The notes: a model not told the origin generated them from the letters alone. A stretch of DNA of 64,000 nt from Rhodoferax sp. (GCA_019449595.1 JAGRPL010000014.1:1-64000); one strand, 5' to 3'; positions 35,871 through 44,765 are shown, counted from the first letter of the stretch. Made by a program: numbers and translations.

Positions 35871-36803
35871 ATGGTCCGCATGCCTTCCGAACTATTCCAC
35901 GCGCAGCATCTGCACAAGCGCTATGGCGACGCCACAGTCGTCAACGACCTGTCTTTCAGCATTGCCGCCGGTGAATGCTTGGGCGTGATCGGCCCCAACG
36001 GCGCGGGCAAGACCACCACCATCCGCATGTGCCTGGGGCTGACCACCCCGGACGGCGGCAGCATCCAGGCCCTGGGCCTGCACATGCCGCACGACGCGCT
36101 GGCCATCAAGGCGCAGCTGGGCGTGGTGAGCCAGATGGACACGCTGGACCCGGACTTCACGTGCGCCGAAAACCTGCTGGTCTACGGCCGCTACTTCGGT
36201 CTGAAGGACGCGCAGATCAAGGCCCGCATCCCGCAACTGCTGGAATTTGCCTCGCTCAGCAGCAAGGCCGGCGCCAAACCGGGCGAGCTGTCGGGCGGCA
36301 TGAAGCGGCGTCTCTCGCTGGCGCGCGCCCTGGTCAACGACCCACGCCTGCTGATGCTCGACGAACCCACCACCGGGCTGGACCCGCAGGCCCGACACCT
36401 GATGTGGGAGCGCCTGCAACTGCTGCTGCAGCAGGGCAAGTCCATTCTGCTGACCACCCACTTCATGGACGAGGCCGAGCGACTGTGCCACCGGCTCCTG
36501 GTGCTGGACCACGGCCGCAAGATTGCCGAAGGCCGACCACGCGACCTGATTGCCCAGCACCTGGAGCCCGACGTGGTGGAGGTGTACGGCGTGGGCGCCC
36601 TGGCGCTGCTGGAGTCGCCCCTGCGGGCCATGGCGGCGCGCGTGGAAGTCAGCGGCGAGACCGTGTTCTTCTACACCGGCAATGCCGCCGCCCTGCTGCA
36701 GGCTCTGCACGCGCACCCGCAGCTGCGCACGCTGCACCGGCCGGCGAACCTGGAGGATCTGTTCCTCAAACTCACCGGCCGTCAGATCCGGGAAGAAGGT
36801 TGA
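35871..36803 (+). CDS. ABC transporter ATP-binding protein, NodI/DrrA-like
   Basis: A 310-residue ATPase; a second in-frame ATG at 35880 ([13 protein letters not shown]) is an equally good start. Walker [11 protein letters not shown] is near residue 40, the signature is [15 protein letters not shown] near 145, Walker B is [12 protein letters not shown], and a His switch lies in [12 protein letters not shown]. The C-terminal 70 residues match the NodI-type extension. With the following permease it forms an ABC-2 exporter. Similar NodI/NodJ-like pairs occur in non-nodulating betaproteobacteria; the substrate is unknown. Confidence 0.88.
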   Translation: MVRMPSELFHAQHLHKRYGDATVVNDLSFSIAAGECLGVIGPNGAGKTTTIRMCLGLTTPDGGSIQALGLHMPHDALAIKAQLGVVSQMDTLDPDFTCAENLLVYGRYFGLKDAQIKARIPQLLEFASLSSKAGAKPGELSGGMKRRLSLARALVNDPRLLMLDEPTTGLDPQARHLMWERLQLLLQQGKSILLTTHFMDEAERLCHRLLVLDHGRKIAEGRPRDLIAQHLEPDVVEVYGVGALALLESPLRAMAARVEVSGETVFFYTGNAAALLQALHAHPQLRTLHRPANLEDLFLKLTGRQIREEG

Positions 36804-36804
36804 T

Positions 36805-36870
36805 GCTATGAATAACAGAGCTGTCCACGCAGATTCCGCGGCGCTTGCAGGCCCGTTTCAACCCAAAAAA
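36805..36870 (+). repeat. Dispersed repeat, copy C, forming the 5' end of the NodJ-like gene
   Basis: The 17-bp first arm GCTATGAATAACAGAGC contains the ATG (36808) of the NodJ-like gene. CGCA follows at 36828-36831 and GCC at 36851-36853, with the spacing seen in the other copies; a final CAACCCAAAAAA lies at the end. The Shine-Dalgarno sequence AGAAGG comes from the upstream ATPase gene, not from the repeat. Confidence 0.75.
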
Positions 36871-37680
36871 CCGCCCTCGCCCTGGCGCGCGCCGCAGCTC
36901 TCACTGCGCTTCTGGCCCGTGTTTCTGCGCAACCTGCTGGTGTGGCGCAAGCTGGCCATCCCCAGCCTGGTGGGCAACATTGCCGAGCCGCTGATGTGGC
37001 TGGTGGCCTTCGGCTACGGCATGGGCGCGCTGGTGGGGCAGATCACCGTGGCCGGCCCGGCCGGCGCCTCCGTGCAGGTGCCCTACATCCTGTTCCTGGC
37101 CAGCGGCTCCATCTGCATGAGCGCCATGCAGGCGGCGTCGTTCGAGGCGCTGTACTCCGCCTTCTCGCGCATGCACGTGCAAAAGACCTGGGACGGCATC
37201 ATGAACGCGCCGGTGGGGCTGGACGACATCGTGCTGGCCGAGATGCTGTGGGCGGCGTTCAAGTCGCTGTTCACCGTGACCGCCATCCTGGGCGTGATGC
37301 TGGCGCTGAACATCAGCCACAGCCCCAAGCTGCTGGTGGCCTGGCCCATCCTGCTGGGCGTGGGCATCACCTTCAGCTGCATCGCGTTGATCTTCAACGC
37401 GCTGGCCACGGGCTACGACTTCTTCACCTACTACTTCACGCTGTTTCTCACGCCCATGATGTTCCTCAGTGGCGTGTTCTTCCCTCTGGAACAGCTGCCG
37501 CAGGCCGTGCGCCTGGTGGCCGACTGGCTGCCCCTGTCCAGCGCCGTGGCGCTGGTGCGCCCGCTGTTCATGGACCAGTGGCCCACCCACGTGCTGCGCC
37601 ACACGCTGGTGCTGCTGGCCTATACCGGCGTGTCGTTCTGGGTGGCGCTGGCGCTGACGCGCAAGCGGTTTCGCCTATAG
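36808..37680 (+). CDS. ABC-2 type transporter permease, NodJ-like
   Basis: A 290-residue membrane protein with about six hydrophobic segments, starting MNNRAVHADSAALAGPFQ. The first 22 residues are encoded by a dispersed repeat and are unlikely to be part of the ancestral protein; the conserved part begins near RAPQLSLRFWPVFLRNLLVW. Motifs of the ABC-2 permease family include GNIAEPLMWLVAFGYGMG and FLTPMMFLSGVFFPLEQLP. It starts four bases after the ATPase stop. Together they probably export a glycolipid or other amphiphile, but the substrate is unknown. Confidence 0.87.
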   Translation: MNNRAVHADSAALAGPFQPKKPPSPWRAPQLSLRFWPVFLRNLLVWRKLAIPSLVGNIAEPLMWLVAFGYGMGALVGQITVAGPAGASVQVPYILFLASGSICMSAMQAASFEALYSAFSRMHVQKTWDGIMNAPVGLDDIVLAEMLWAAFKSLFTVTAILGVMLALNISHSPKLLVAWPILLGVGITFSCIALIFNALATGYDFFTYYFTLFLTPMMFLSGVFFPLEQLPQAVRLVADWLPLSSAVALVRPLFMDQWPTHVLRHTLVLLAYTGVSFWVALALTRKRFRL

Positions 37681-37706
37681 CCCAAGCGCCCCTACAATCC
37701 CGCCGC

Positions 37707-38219
37707 ATGAGTGCAACGTCCTCCCTGCTCGCGCCGGATTGGATCGCCATGGTGGTCGGTGGCGTGTCGACCATCGCCAGCGCCTGCGATGCGGCCTTGC
37801 GCCCCAGCCTGATGCGCGCGGTGGGCAGCACCATCAACGCGGACGGGTCCCTGGTGACCGTGTTTCTGGCGCGGCGCCAGTCCCGCCAGCTGCTGCAGAA
37901 CCTGGCCACTACCGGGCGCATTGCCGTGGTCTTCAGCCAGCCCTCCAGCCACCGCACACTGCAGGTCAAGGCCGACCGGGTGCACACGCGCCCCATGACC
38001 GAAGCCGACCGCCCTCTGTTAGACCGCTATCTGGTGGCGATGGAGAAGGAGCTGAAGACCGTGGGCGTGGAGCCGCATTTCACCCGCGCCATGCTGGCCT
38101 ACACGGTGGATGACGTGGTGGCCGTGCAATTTGCACCCGCTGAGGCGTTCGACCAGACGCCCGGCAGCCGCGCCGGCGCCCGCATTGGAGCTGCGCAGCC
38201 CACAGGGAGCGCACCATGA
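37707..38219 (+). CDS. Pyridoxamine 5'-phosphate oxidase-like flavin-barrel protein
   Basis: A 170-residue split-barrel protein starting MSATSSLLAPDWIAMVVGG. The region SLMRAVGSTINADGSLVTVFLA and the strand pattern VVFSQPSSHRTLQVKADRV resemble PPOX-class FMN or F420/heme-binding proteins. True PNPOx pyridoxal-site residues are not evident, so a role in vitamin B6 synthesis is unlikely. Its stop codon overlaps the start of the next gene (ATGA), a larger protein with a similar barrel, so the two are probably translated together and may form one complex. Confidence 0.7.
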   Translation: MSATSSLLAPDWIAMVVGGVSTIASACDAALRPSLMRAVGSTINADGSLVTVFLARRQSRQLLQNLATTGRIAVVFSQPSSHRTLQVKADRVHTRPMTEADRPLLDRYLVAMEKELKTVGVEPHFTRAMLAYTVDDVVAVQFAPAEAFDQTPGSRAGARIGAAQPTGSAP

Positions 38220-39556
38220 ACGCGCCGACGCTGGGCGCCATCCGCTCCTGCCTGGAGGGCGCCATCCCCACCATCATGGCCACCTGCACACAGGACGGTG
38301 TGCCCAATGTGGCCTACATCTCGCAGGTGTTCTACATCGACGAGCGCCACCTGGCGCTGTCCTTCCAGTTTCTCAACAAGACGCGGCAGAACATCCTGGT
38401 CAACCCCTATGCCAATCTGCTGGTGTTGCATCCGGTGACGGCGCAGTTCTTCCGCATCCACATCCGCTACCTGCGCACCGAAGAGGATGGCCCGCTGTTC
38501 GAGAGCATGAAGGCCCAGCTCGCCGGCATCGCCTCCCATACCGGCATGGCCAATGTGTTTCGCCTGCGTGGCTCGGACGTGTACGAGGTGCAATCCATCG
38601 AAGCCCTGGAGGGCGACCACCTGCCCGCCGCGCCACCGCGCTGCGGCCTGCTCAATGCGGTGCGCCAGGTCAGCGAGCGGCTCGCGCGCTGCACCGCACT
38701 CGATGAACTGCTCAACGCCACGCTGGGGGCGCTGGCCGACTGCCTGGACGTGCGCCACGCCATGGTGCTGATGCTGGACCCGGTCACCCAGCGCCTGTAC
38801 ACGGTGGCCAGCTGCGGCTACGCCACCTCCGGTGTGGGTTCCGAAATCGACATGGGCCAGGGCGTCATCGGCATGGCCGCGCGCGAGCGCACGCCGGTGC
38901 GCATCATGCACATGACCAACGCCTACCAGTACAGCGCCGCCATCCGCAGCAGCTTGCAAGAGGGCAGCGCCGACCTGACCCTGGACATGGACATCCCCTG
39001 GCCAGGCCTGGACGCACCGCACAGCCAGTTGGCCGTGCCCATTCTGTCGACCGGCCGCCTGCTGGGTGTGCTGTTCGTGGAGAGCCCGAACGACCTGCAG
39101 TTCAACTTCGAGGACGAGGACGTGCTGGTGGCCGTGGCCGGGCACCTGGGCGCCAGCATCGATCTGATGCAGGCCAACCCGGAGCAATCCGACCCCGAGC
39201 CCTCGGACAGCGTGCCAGCCCCCACGGGGGGCCAGACCTTGCAGATCCGTCATTTCGCCACGAACGACAGCGTCTTCATTGGCGACGACTACCTGATCAA
39301 GGGCGTGGCCGGCGCCATCTTCTGGAAGCTGGTGCAGGACTTCACCCGTCTCGGGCGCACCGAATTCACCAACCGCGAGCTGCGCCTGGCACCCGAGCTG
39401 GGTCTGCCGGACGTGACCGACAACCTAGAGGCCCGGTTGGTGCTGCTGCAGCGCCGCCTGGTCGAGCGCGGCCCCTGGATCCGCATCGAGAAAACCGGGC
39501 GCGGGCGCTTTTGCCTGGCGGTGCAGCGTCCCTTGGAACTGCAGGAAGTCGCCTGA
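38216..39556 (+). CDS. Three-domain protein: PPOX-like flavin barrel, GAF domain, winged-helix-like C-terminus
   Basis: A 446-residue protein. Residues 1-140 form a PPOX-type barrel (TIMATCTQDGVPNVAYIS and ALSFQFLNKTRQNILVNPYA). Residues about 155-325 look like a GAF domain, with GQGVIGMAARERTPVRI and QLAVPILSTGRLLGVLFVE. An acidic, proline-rich linker follows, and the last 90 residues (from VFIGDDYLIKGVAGAIFWKL) have a helix-helix-strand pattern ending LVERGPWIRIEKTGRGRF, reminiscent of OmpR-type winged helices. The order suggests a redox or flavin sensor coupled to DNA binding, but that is inference from fold appearance. Confidence 0.72.
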   Translation: MNAPTLGAIRSCLEGAIPTIMATCTQDGVPNVAYISQVFYIDERHLALSFQFLNKTRQNILVNPYANLLVLHPVTAQFFRIHIRYLRTEEDGPLFESMKAQLAGIASHTGMANVFRLRGSDVYEVQSIEALEGDHLPAAPPRCGLLNAVRQVSERLARCTALDELLNATLGALADCLDVRHAMVLMLDPVTQRLYTVASCGYATSGVGSEIDMGQGVIGMAARERTPVRIMHMTNAYQYSAAIRSSLQEGSADLTLDMDIPWPGLDAPHSQLAVPILSTGRLLGVLFVESPNDLQFNFEDEDVLVAVAGHLGASIDLMQANPEQSDPEPSDSVPAPTGGQTLQIRHFATNDSVFIGDDYLIKGVAGAIFWKLVQDFTRLGRTEFTNRELRLAPELGLPDVTDNLEARLVLLQRRLVERGPWIRIEKTGRGRFCLAVQRPLELQEVA

Positions 39557-39571
39557 GCGCCAGCGCTCAGG
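39552..39571. terminator. Hairpin shared by two convergent genes
   Basis: CCTGAGCG and CGCTCAGG form a perfect 8-bp stem over a 4-base loop. The stem contains the stop codon of the plus-strand PPOX-GAF gene (39554-39556) and of the minus-strand membrane protein (39567-39569). No T tract follows on either strand, so it may block read-through or protect 3' ends rather than act as a classical terminator. Confidence 0.5.
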
Positions 39572-39956
39572 CCCAGGCGCCGCGGCGGCTGGTGAGCACC
39601 ATGCGCAGCATCAGCACGGCACCCAGCAATACGGCGATGGACGCCACGCCGAGAAGTGGCTCCAGTACCGCGCCACTGGCAAAGCCGCCATAGAGCAGGA
39701 ACAGACCCATGCACATAGCCAGCACGCCCAACTGGTGCACCACGAGCTGCGCCACGGCAATGCCGTGACCCGGCCCTTGCAGCCACAGCTTGTGGATCAC
39801 GCCATAGACCAGCGAGGCCACGAAACCCAACAGCAGCAGGTGGGCGTGCGTGACATGCTGCTCATGCTGGTGCGAGGCCGCCATGTAAATGCCCAGTCCC
39901 ATGCCGCCAACGGCATAGCTCAGGGCCCAGACCAGGTACGTTCTGTCGAGTTGCAT
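39567..39956 (-). CDS. Small four-helix membrane protein with His-rich segment, heme-copper-oxidase-subunit-like
   Basis: A 129-residue protein starting MQLDRTYLVWALSYAVGGMG, with four predicted membrane helices. HQHEQHVTHAHLLLLGF between helices 1 and 2 carries several His residues, and a further His lies in VIHKLWL and in VVHQLGVLAM. The THAHL pattern resembles the heme-ligand region of cbb3-type oxidase subunit I and NnrS proteins, though the protein is far too short to be an oxidase. It follows a hemerythrin gene by 13 bases, which suggests a shared role with O2 or NO. Function is unknown. Confidence 0.65.
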   Translation of the reverse strand: MQLDRTYLVWALSYAVGGMGLGIYMAASHQHEQHVTHAHLLLLGFVASLVYGVIHKLWLQGPGHGIAVAQLVVHQLGVLAMCMGLFLLYGGFASGAVLEPLLGVASIAVLLGAVLMLRMVLTSRRGAWA

Positions 39957-39969
39957 TGCAGTCGCTCCC

Positions 39970-40710
39970 TCAAGCCTGCACCGGGCCGGGCGCCGGCGGC
40001 AGGCCCAGGGCCAGCGCGAGCTTGGCCCATTCGGTCAGCTTCAGGTGCGGCTGCACGGTTGCCAGCGCGGCGGCAAAGGCAGGTGCCGGCGCGTGCTCAC
40101 GCATGCCTCCGAGCAGGCCGACACGCTCGGCGGGGCTTATGTAGGGCACCAACCAGCGCAGCGTGAACATCATCTCGGCCGGGGGAATGGACGCCAGCAG
40201 GGCGTTGTGGATGCCGATCAGCTCGGCATCGGTATAGCGAGCCCACAGCATGGCGTTGTGCGCCGTCTCTTCGGTGTGCATGTGGTGGAAGTTGTCGGCC
40301 ACAAACTGGGCCAGTTGGCGGTACAACGACAACGCAGCCTCCGGCGGGCAGCGGCCTTCGGGGCTGGCCCAGATGGCGGCCACGGCTTGCTTGAGGGCTG
40401 CGATGTGCTCGATATGCTCCACGTGGTCGTGGGCCACGGCCTCGCTGGCGCCGGGGGCGCGCGCCTCAATGGCGGTGTGCACGAAGGTGTTCTCGTGCTC
40501 TAGGTGGCCCGTGCAGAGGTCCAGCAAATCCATCACCCGACCGCTGATGGCGGTGACCTCCTCGGTATCGGTAGGGTCCATGCGGCCCACGGCCAGCAGG
40601 GTGTCGGCCATCATGGCGCGCATGGCCTTGTGGATGGCGGTGTACATGTCAAAGCGGGGGGCGGTCGGCACGGCGGCGACGGCCTGGTTTTCCTGAACGG
40701 TGTTGCGCAT
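39970..40710 (-). CDS. Hemerythrin-domain (HHE) protein
   Basis: A 246-residue cytoplasmic protein, starting MRNTVQENQAVAAVPTAPRF after AAGGATTGC. The helical bundle carries potential di-iron ligands: AIHKAMRAMM, CTGHLEHENTFVHTAIE, HDHVEHIEHI and NFHHMHTEETAHNAML. These His and Glu positions fit the HHE family. The C-terminal 80 residues (MMFTLRWLVPYISPAERVGLL onward) form an additional helical region that I do not recognise. Known hemerythrin-like proteins handle O2, NO or iron. The downstream small membrane protein is probably its partner. Confidence 0.8.
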   Translation of the reverse strand: MRNTVQENQAVAAVPTAPRFDMYTAIHKAMRAMMADTLLAVGRMDPTDTEEVTAISGRVMDLLDLCTGHLEHENTFVHTAIEARAPGASEAVAHDHVEHIEHIAALKQAVAAIWASPEGRCPPEAALSLYRQLAQFVADNFHHMHTEETAHNAMLWARYTDAELIGIHNALLASIPPAEMMFTLRWLVPYISPAERVGLLGGMREHAPAPAFAAALATVQPHLKLTEWAKLALALGLPPAPGPVQA

Positions 40711-40879
40711 GCAATCCTTCTTTCCCGGGTCTCGGACCCGTTGGGGTTGGGTGGCTGGCGCAGTGCCCCATGCACCGCGCAACCATGGAAAGAAGTCTAA
40801 AAATCGACGCCCGATCGCGTTCCTAAATATTGCTTAAGGACTTGCTAAAAAAACCTTAAACGCGCCCATTCACCCCGCT

Positions 40880-42475
40880 TCACGCCTTTTGCGCGGCGCG
40901 GATCAGGTCGGCCGCCTTCTCGGCAATCATGATGGTGGGCGCATTGGTGTTGCCGCTCACCACCCGCGGCATGATGGAGGCGTCCACCACCCGCAGGCCC
41001 TGCAGGCCGTGCACGCGCAGTTCGGGGTCGACCACGGCGAACGAGTCCTTGCCCATACGGCAGCTGCCGGCCGGGTGGTACACCGTGTCGGCATGCTCGC
41101 GAATGAACTGCTCCACCTGTAGGTCGGTGGTGGCTTGTGCCGAATCCGGCATCTCCCGCCCGCCCAGCGTGGCCAGCGCCGGCTGCTGCAGCAACTGGCG
41201 CATGAGGCGGAAACCGCGCATGAGGCGCTCCACGTCGTCGCGATCACCCAGCAGGTTCAGGTCGATCAGTGGTGCATCAAACGGGTCCTTGCTGGCCAGG
41301 CGCAGCGTACCGCGGCTGCGCGGGCGCAGCAGGCACACGTGGCACGAGTAGCCGTGGCCCCACAGCGTGGTGCGGCCGTGGTTGACGATCTTGGCGATGG
41401 CGAAGTGCAACTGCAGGTCGGGCGTGCGCTCCTGCGGCTGGCTCTTGATGAAACCACCGGCCTCGGCAAAGTTGGTGGTGAGGGGACCGGTGCGCTGCTG
41501 GCGCCACTCCCAGATTCCCTTGGCGATATGCGCCGCGCCGGCCAGTGACACGCCCAGCGTCTCTTTCAGCGCCGGTGCATTGACCACCTGCACCACGTCC
41601 ACGTGGTCGTGCAGGTTCTCACCCACGCCGGGCAGGTCGTGCACGGTGGCAATGCCGCGTTCCACCAGGTGCGGGTGCGGGCCTATGCCCGACAGCAGCA
41701 GTAGCTGGGGCGACTGCAGGGCGCCGGCGCACAGCAGCACTTCACGCGTGGCGCGCAGCTGCTTGACATGCCCCTCGTGGACAAACTCCACGCCCACGGC
41801 CCGCTTGCGCTCCACCAGGATGCGGGTGGCGTGCGCGCCAGTGAACACATGCAGGTTGGGGCGCTGGCGGTTGGGCGCCAGGTACGCCTTGGCCGCGCTG
41901 AAGCGCTCGCCGTTCTTGTGGGTGACCTGGTAGACGCCCACGCCCTCCTGGCTGGCGCCATTGAAGTCGGGGTTGACCGCATAACCGGCCTGGCGACCGG
42001 CCTCGACAAACGCCGCGTCCAGGCGGTTGGGGCTGGCCAGGTCCATCACGTGCAGGGGGCCGCCGCTGCCGTGGAAGGCGTCCGCCCCGCGGGCGTTGTC
42101 TTCGGCGCGCTTGAAATACGGCAGCACCTCGTCATACGACCAGCCGGGGCAGCCCTGCGCGGCCCAGTGGTCGTAGTCCTCGCGCTGGCCGCGGATGTAG
42201 ATCATGGCGTTGACGGAGCTGGAGCCGCCCAGCACCTTGCCCCGGGGCTGGTAGCCGCGCCGGCCATTGAGGCCGGGCTGCACCGTGGTGTCGAACTTCC
42301 AGTTGGCCTGCCCGTTCTTGCCCAGCACGGCCAGCCCGGCCGGGCAGTGGATGAGCACGTTGGTGTCCGGCGGACCGGCTTCCAGCAGCGCCACGTTGAT
42401 GGCGGGGTCTTCGCTCAGCCGGGCTGCCAGTACGCAGCCGGCCGAACCGCCGCCGATGATGAGGTAGTCAAACAT
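40880..42475 (-). CDS. GMC-family flavin oxidoreductase (choline dehydrogenase-like)
   Basis: A 531-residue FAD enzyme. The FAD loop [19 protein letters not shown] is at the N-terminus. The first GMC signature region [18 protein letters not shown] lies near residue 80, the second, [16 protein letters not shown], near 255, and the active-site His in [10 protein letters not shown] near 468. The last conserved block is [27 protein letters not shown]. Substrates in this group include choline and long-chain or polyethylene-glycol alcohols; the right one cannot be read from sequence. It is divergent from ohrR. Confidence 0.9.
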   Translation of the reverse strand: MFDYLIIGGGSAGCVLAARLSEDPAINVALLEAGPPDTNVLIHCPAGLAVLGKNGQANWKFDTTVQPGLNGRRGYQPRGKVLGGSSSVNAMIYIRGQREDYDHWAAQGCPGWSYDEVLPYFKRAEDNARGADAFHGSGGPLHVMDLASPNRLDAAFVEAGRQAGYAVNPDFNGASQEGVGVYQVTHKNGERFSAAKAYLAPNRQRPNLHVFTGAHATRILVERKRAVGVEFVHEGHVKQLRATREVLLCAGALQSPQLLLLSGIGPHPHLVERGIATVHDLPGVGENLHDHVDVVQVVNAPALKETLGVSLAGAAHIAKGIWEWRQQRTGPLTTNFAEAGGFIKSQPQERTPDLQLHFAIAKIVNHGRTTLWGHGYSCHVCLLRPRSRGTLRLASKDPFDAPLIDLNLLGDRDDVERLMRGFRLMRQLLQQPALATLGGREMPDSAQATTDLQVEQFIREHADTVYHPAGSCRMGKDSFAVVDPELRVHGLQGLRVVDASIMPRVVSGNTNAPTIMIAEKAADLIRAAQKA

Positions 42476-42564
42476 GCCGTGTGTCCTTGTGGAGATGCCA
42501 CGGCACCTTAGCCCATGGCCCCAGGCATGCCAAGCCCCGGTTTACCCGGATGACGTATCTATTT

Positions 42565-42602
42565 GCAATTCAATTGCGCGCAATTTAATTGCGCGCTATA
42601 AT
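42565..42602 (+). promoter_or_regulatory. ohrR promoter with two tandem OhrR-type operator boxes
   Basis: Two copies of GCAATT-N-AATTGC stand at 42565-42577 and 42580-42592, separated by GC. A perfect TATAAT (42597-42602) follows, with TTGCGC (42574-42579) as -35 at a 17-base spacing, so the boxes cover the -35 and spacer. The predicted transcript would start at about 42609, the A of the ohrR ATG. Repression by OhrR, relieved by organic peroxide, is the expected logic. Confidence 0.8.
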
Positions 42603-42608
42603 TAAACC

Positions 42609-43070
42609 ATGCCCAACAAAACCCCTGACATCTCCACCAACCCGGCGCTGCTGCTGGACAACCAGCTGTGCTTTGCCCTGTACTCCGCCTCGCTGGCCAT
42701 GACCAAGCTGTACAAGCCGCTGCTGGACGCGCTGGAACTGACCTACCCGCAGTACCTGGTGATGCTGGTGCTGTGGGAGCGCGATGGCCTGAGCGTGTCC
42801 GCGCTGGGCGAGCGCCTCTACCTCGACTCGGGCACCCTGACGCCCCTGCTCAAGCGCATGGAAGCCGCCGGCTGGCTGGTGCGCCAGCGCTCGACCGAAG
42901 ACGAGCGGCGGGTGGAAGTGCACCTGACCACCGACGGCCGCAAGCTCAAGACCAAGGCAGCCAGCATTCCGCGCTGCGTCGTGCAAGCCAGCGGCTACCC
43001 CGTATCTGACCTGATGGGGCTGACCCAGCAGGTGCAGACCCTGCGCACACGCCTGACCGCGCCGGCCTGA
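42609..43070 (+). CDS. ohrR: Organic hydroperoxide resistance transcriptional regulator
   Basis: A 153-residue MarR-family repressor. The redox-sensing Cys21 is in DNQLCFALYS, equivalent to Cys22 of Xanthomonas OhrR. A second Cys in SIPRCVVQ near residue 121 suggests the 2-Cys type. LTYPQYLVMLVLWERDG, the recognition region LYLDSGTLTPLLKRME and the wing DERRVEVHLT are typical. No Shine-Dalgarno sequence precedes the ATG, and the -10 box ends six bases before it. The ohr gene follows 51 bases later with no operator of its own, so both are probably one transcript. Confidence 0.94.
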   Translation: MPNKTPDISTNPALLLDNQLCFALYSASLAMTKLYKPLLDALELTYPQYLVMLVLWERDGLSVSALGERLYLDSGTLTPLLKRMEAAGWLVRQRSTEDERRVEVHLTTDGRKLKTKAASIPRCVVQASGYPVSDLMGLTQQVQTLRTRLTAPA

Positions 43071-43121
43071 CCCCGTTTTCAACCCGCCGTGCACCGCACG
43101 GCACCACCCGAAGGAACCACC

Positions 43122-43550
43122 ATGAGCACCAAAATTGAAAAAGTCGTTTACCAAGCCCACGCCAAATCCACCGGCGGCCGCGACGGCACCACCCGCACCT
43201 CCGACGGCCTGCTGGACCTCAAGCTGGCCGTGCCCAAGGAAATGGGCGGCGCTGGCGGCGGCGTGAACCCCGAGCAGCTGTTTGCCGCCGGCTACAGCGC
43301 CTGCTTCATCGGCGCCATGAAGTTCGTGGCCGGCACGCAGAAGATTGTGCTGCCCGCCGACACCAGCATCGACGCCACCGTGGGCATCGGCCAGATTCCC
43401 CAGGGCTTCGGCATCGAAGTGCAGCTGGTGGTGCACATCCCCGGCATGGAGCGCGCCGCTGCTGAAGCGCTGGTGCAAAAGGCCCACGCCGTGTGCCCCT
43501 ACTCCAACGCCACCCGCGGCAACATCGAAGTGACCCTCACGGTCGCCTGA
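43122..43550 (+). CDS. ohr: Organic hydroperoxide reductase
   Basis: A 142-residue OsmC/Ohr peroxidase starting [20 protein letters not shown]. The peroxidatic Cys is in [12 protein letters not shown] near residue 60 and the resolving Cys is in [14 protein letters not shown] near residue 125. The catalytic Arg is in the N-terminal region (GGRDGT). The enzyme reduces organic hydroperoxides with lipoyl-dependent electrons. It is regulated by the neighbouring ohrR. AAGGAACC precedes the start, and a strong terminator lies 46 bases after the stop. Confidence 0.95.
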   Translation: MSTKIEKVVYQAHAKSTGGRDGTTRTSDGLLDLKLAVPKEMGGAGGGVNPEQLFAAGYSACFIGAMKFVAGTQKIVLPADTSIDATVGIGQIPQGFGIEVQLVVHIPGMERAAAEALVQKAHAVCPYSNATRGNIEVTLTVA

Positions 43551-43595
43551 TCCCGCGCACAGGTGCCGGCGGCCACAGCGGCTGTCACCTTGGCG

Positions 43596-43630
43596 GCCCG
43601 TTCCGGTTGGCGGAACGGGCTGTTTCCTTT
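43596..43630 (+). terminator. Rho-independent terminator after ohr
   Basis: GCCCGTTCCG (43596-43605) pairs perfectly with CGGAACGGGC (43611-43620) over a 5-base loop, followed by TGTTTCCTTT. It closes the ohrR-ohr unit and stands just before the DUF2855 gene. Confidence 0.8.
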
Positions 43631-43643
43631 ATGGTCCCCCTCC

Positions 43644-44765
43644 ATGCACACCACCGAATTCCTGGTCCGCAAGGACCAACTCGCCAGCACCCTGCTGCGC
43701 ACCCGCGCGGCCACGCCCTTGCCCGACGGCCAGGTCCGCGTGGGCATTGACACCTTTGCGCTGACGTCCAACAACATCACCTACGCCGCCATGGGCGAGG
43801 CCATGCAGTACTGGCAGTTCTTCCCGGTGGCCGACGCGGGTGACGTGCCCTGGGGCCGCATTCCGGTCTGGGGCTTTGGCACGGTGACCGAGTCCCGCCA
43901 CCCGCAGGTGGCCGTGGGCGAGCGCCTGTATGGCTACTTCCCCATGGCGTCGTCGGTCGACCTCACGCCCGAAAAGCTGTCGGACAAGACGTTCTCCGAC
44001 GCCGCGCCGCACCGCGCCGGCCTGCACCCCGTCTACAACCAGTACACGCGTTGCGCCACCGACCCCTTCTACACGGCCGACACCGAAGACGTGCAGGCCC
44101 TGCTGCGGCCGCTGTTCATCACGTCCTGGCTGATCGACGATTTCCTGGCGGACAACGCCTTCTTCGGCGCCACCGCCACCTCCGGCCAGCGCGGGCTAAT
44201 GCTGCTCTCCAGCGCCTCCAGCAAGACCGCCTACGGCACGGCCTTCCGGATGGCGCAACGCCCGGAGCTGGAAGTGGTGGGGCTCACCTCGCCCGGCAAC
44301 GTGGCGTTTTGCGAGAGCCTGGGTTGCTACCACCGGGTGCTGACCTACGACCAGCTGGACCAGATAGCCCCCGCCGCGCCTAGCATCTACGTGGACTTTG
44401 CCGGCAACGCGGCCTTCCGCAAGGCGCTGCACACACACTGCACCGGCCTGGTGTTCAGCAGTTCCATCGGCGCCACCCACGTGGAAAACATGGGCGGCGC
44501 CAAGGACCTCCCCGGCCCCAAGGCCACGCTGTTCTTTGCCCCGGCGCAGATAAAGAAACGCAGCGCGGAGTGGGGCTCCCGGGGACTGGGGGAACGGCTG
44601 CTGCAGTCGTGGAATGCCTTTGTGGCCACCGTCTCGCACCCCGAGCACCCGTGGCTGCAGGTGGTGCAGCACCGCGGCCCCGACGCCGTGCAGGCGGCCT
44701 ACCAGCAGGTGCTGGGCGGGCGGGGCGACCCGCGCCTGGGCCACATGCTGTCGCTGCAGCCCTAG
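43644..44765 (+). CDS. DUF2855 family protein
   Basis: A 373-residue protein starting MHTTEFLVRKDQLASTLL. The central part has a Rossmann-like stretch (GLMLLSSASSKTAYGTAFRM near 190) and a second, IYVDFAGNAAFRKAL. The overall order recalls medium-chain dehydrogenase/quinone reductase folds, but the zinc and NADPH motifs are not clear. Proteins of this domain family are uncharacterised. The start is just after the ohr terminator and has no obvious Shine-Dalgarno sequence. Oxidative-stress genes upstream may be only neighbours. Confidence 0.75.
   Translation: MHTTEFLVRKDQLASTLLRTRAATPLPDGQVRVGIDTFALTSNNITYAAMGEAMQYWQFFPVADAGDVPWGRIPVWGFGTVTESRHPQVAVGERLYGYFPMASSVDLTPEKLSDKTFSDAAPHRAGLHPVYNQYTRCATDPFYTADTEDVQALLRPLFITSWLIDDFLADNAFFGATATSGQRGLMLLSSASSKTAYGTAFRMAQRPELEVVGLTSPGNVAFCESLGCYHRVLTYDQLDQIAPAAPSIYVDFAGNAAFRKALHTHCTGLVFSSSIGATHVENMGGAKDLPGPKATLFFAPAQIKKRSAEWGSRGLGERLLQSWNAFVATVSHPEHPWLQVVQHRGPDAVQAAYQQVLGGRGDPRLGHMLSLQP

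Noticed and set aside
37707..38219. A pyridoxine biosynthesis pdxH gene
   Set aside because: Only the barrel is similar. Residues for pyridoxal phosphate binding are not seen, and the partner gene has sensor-type domains.
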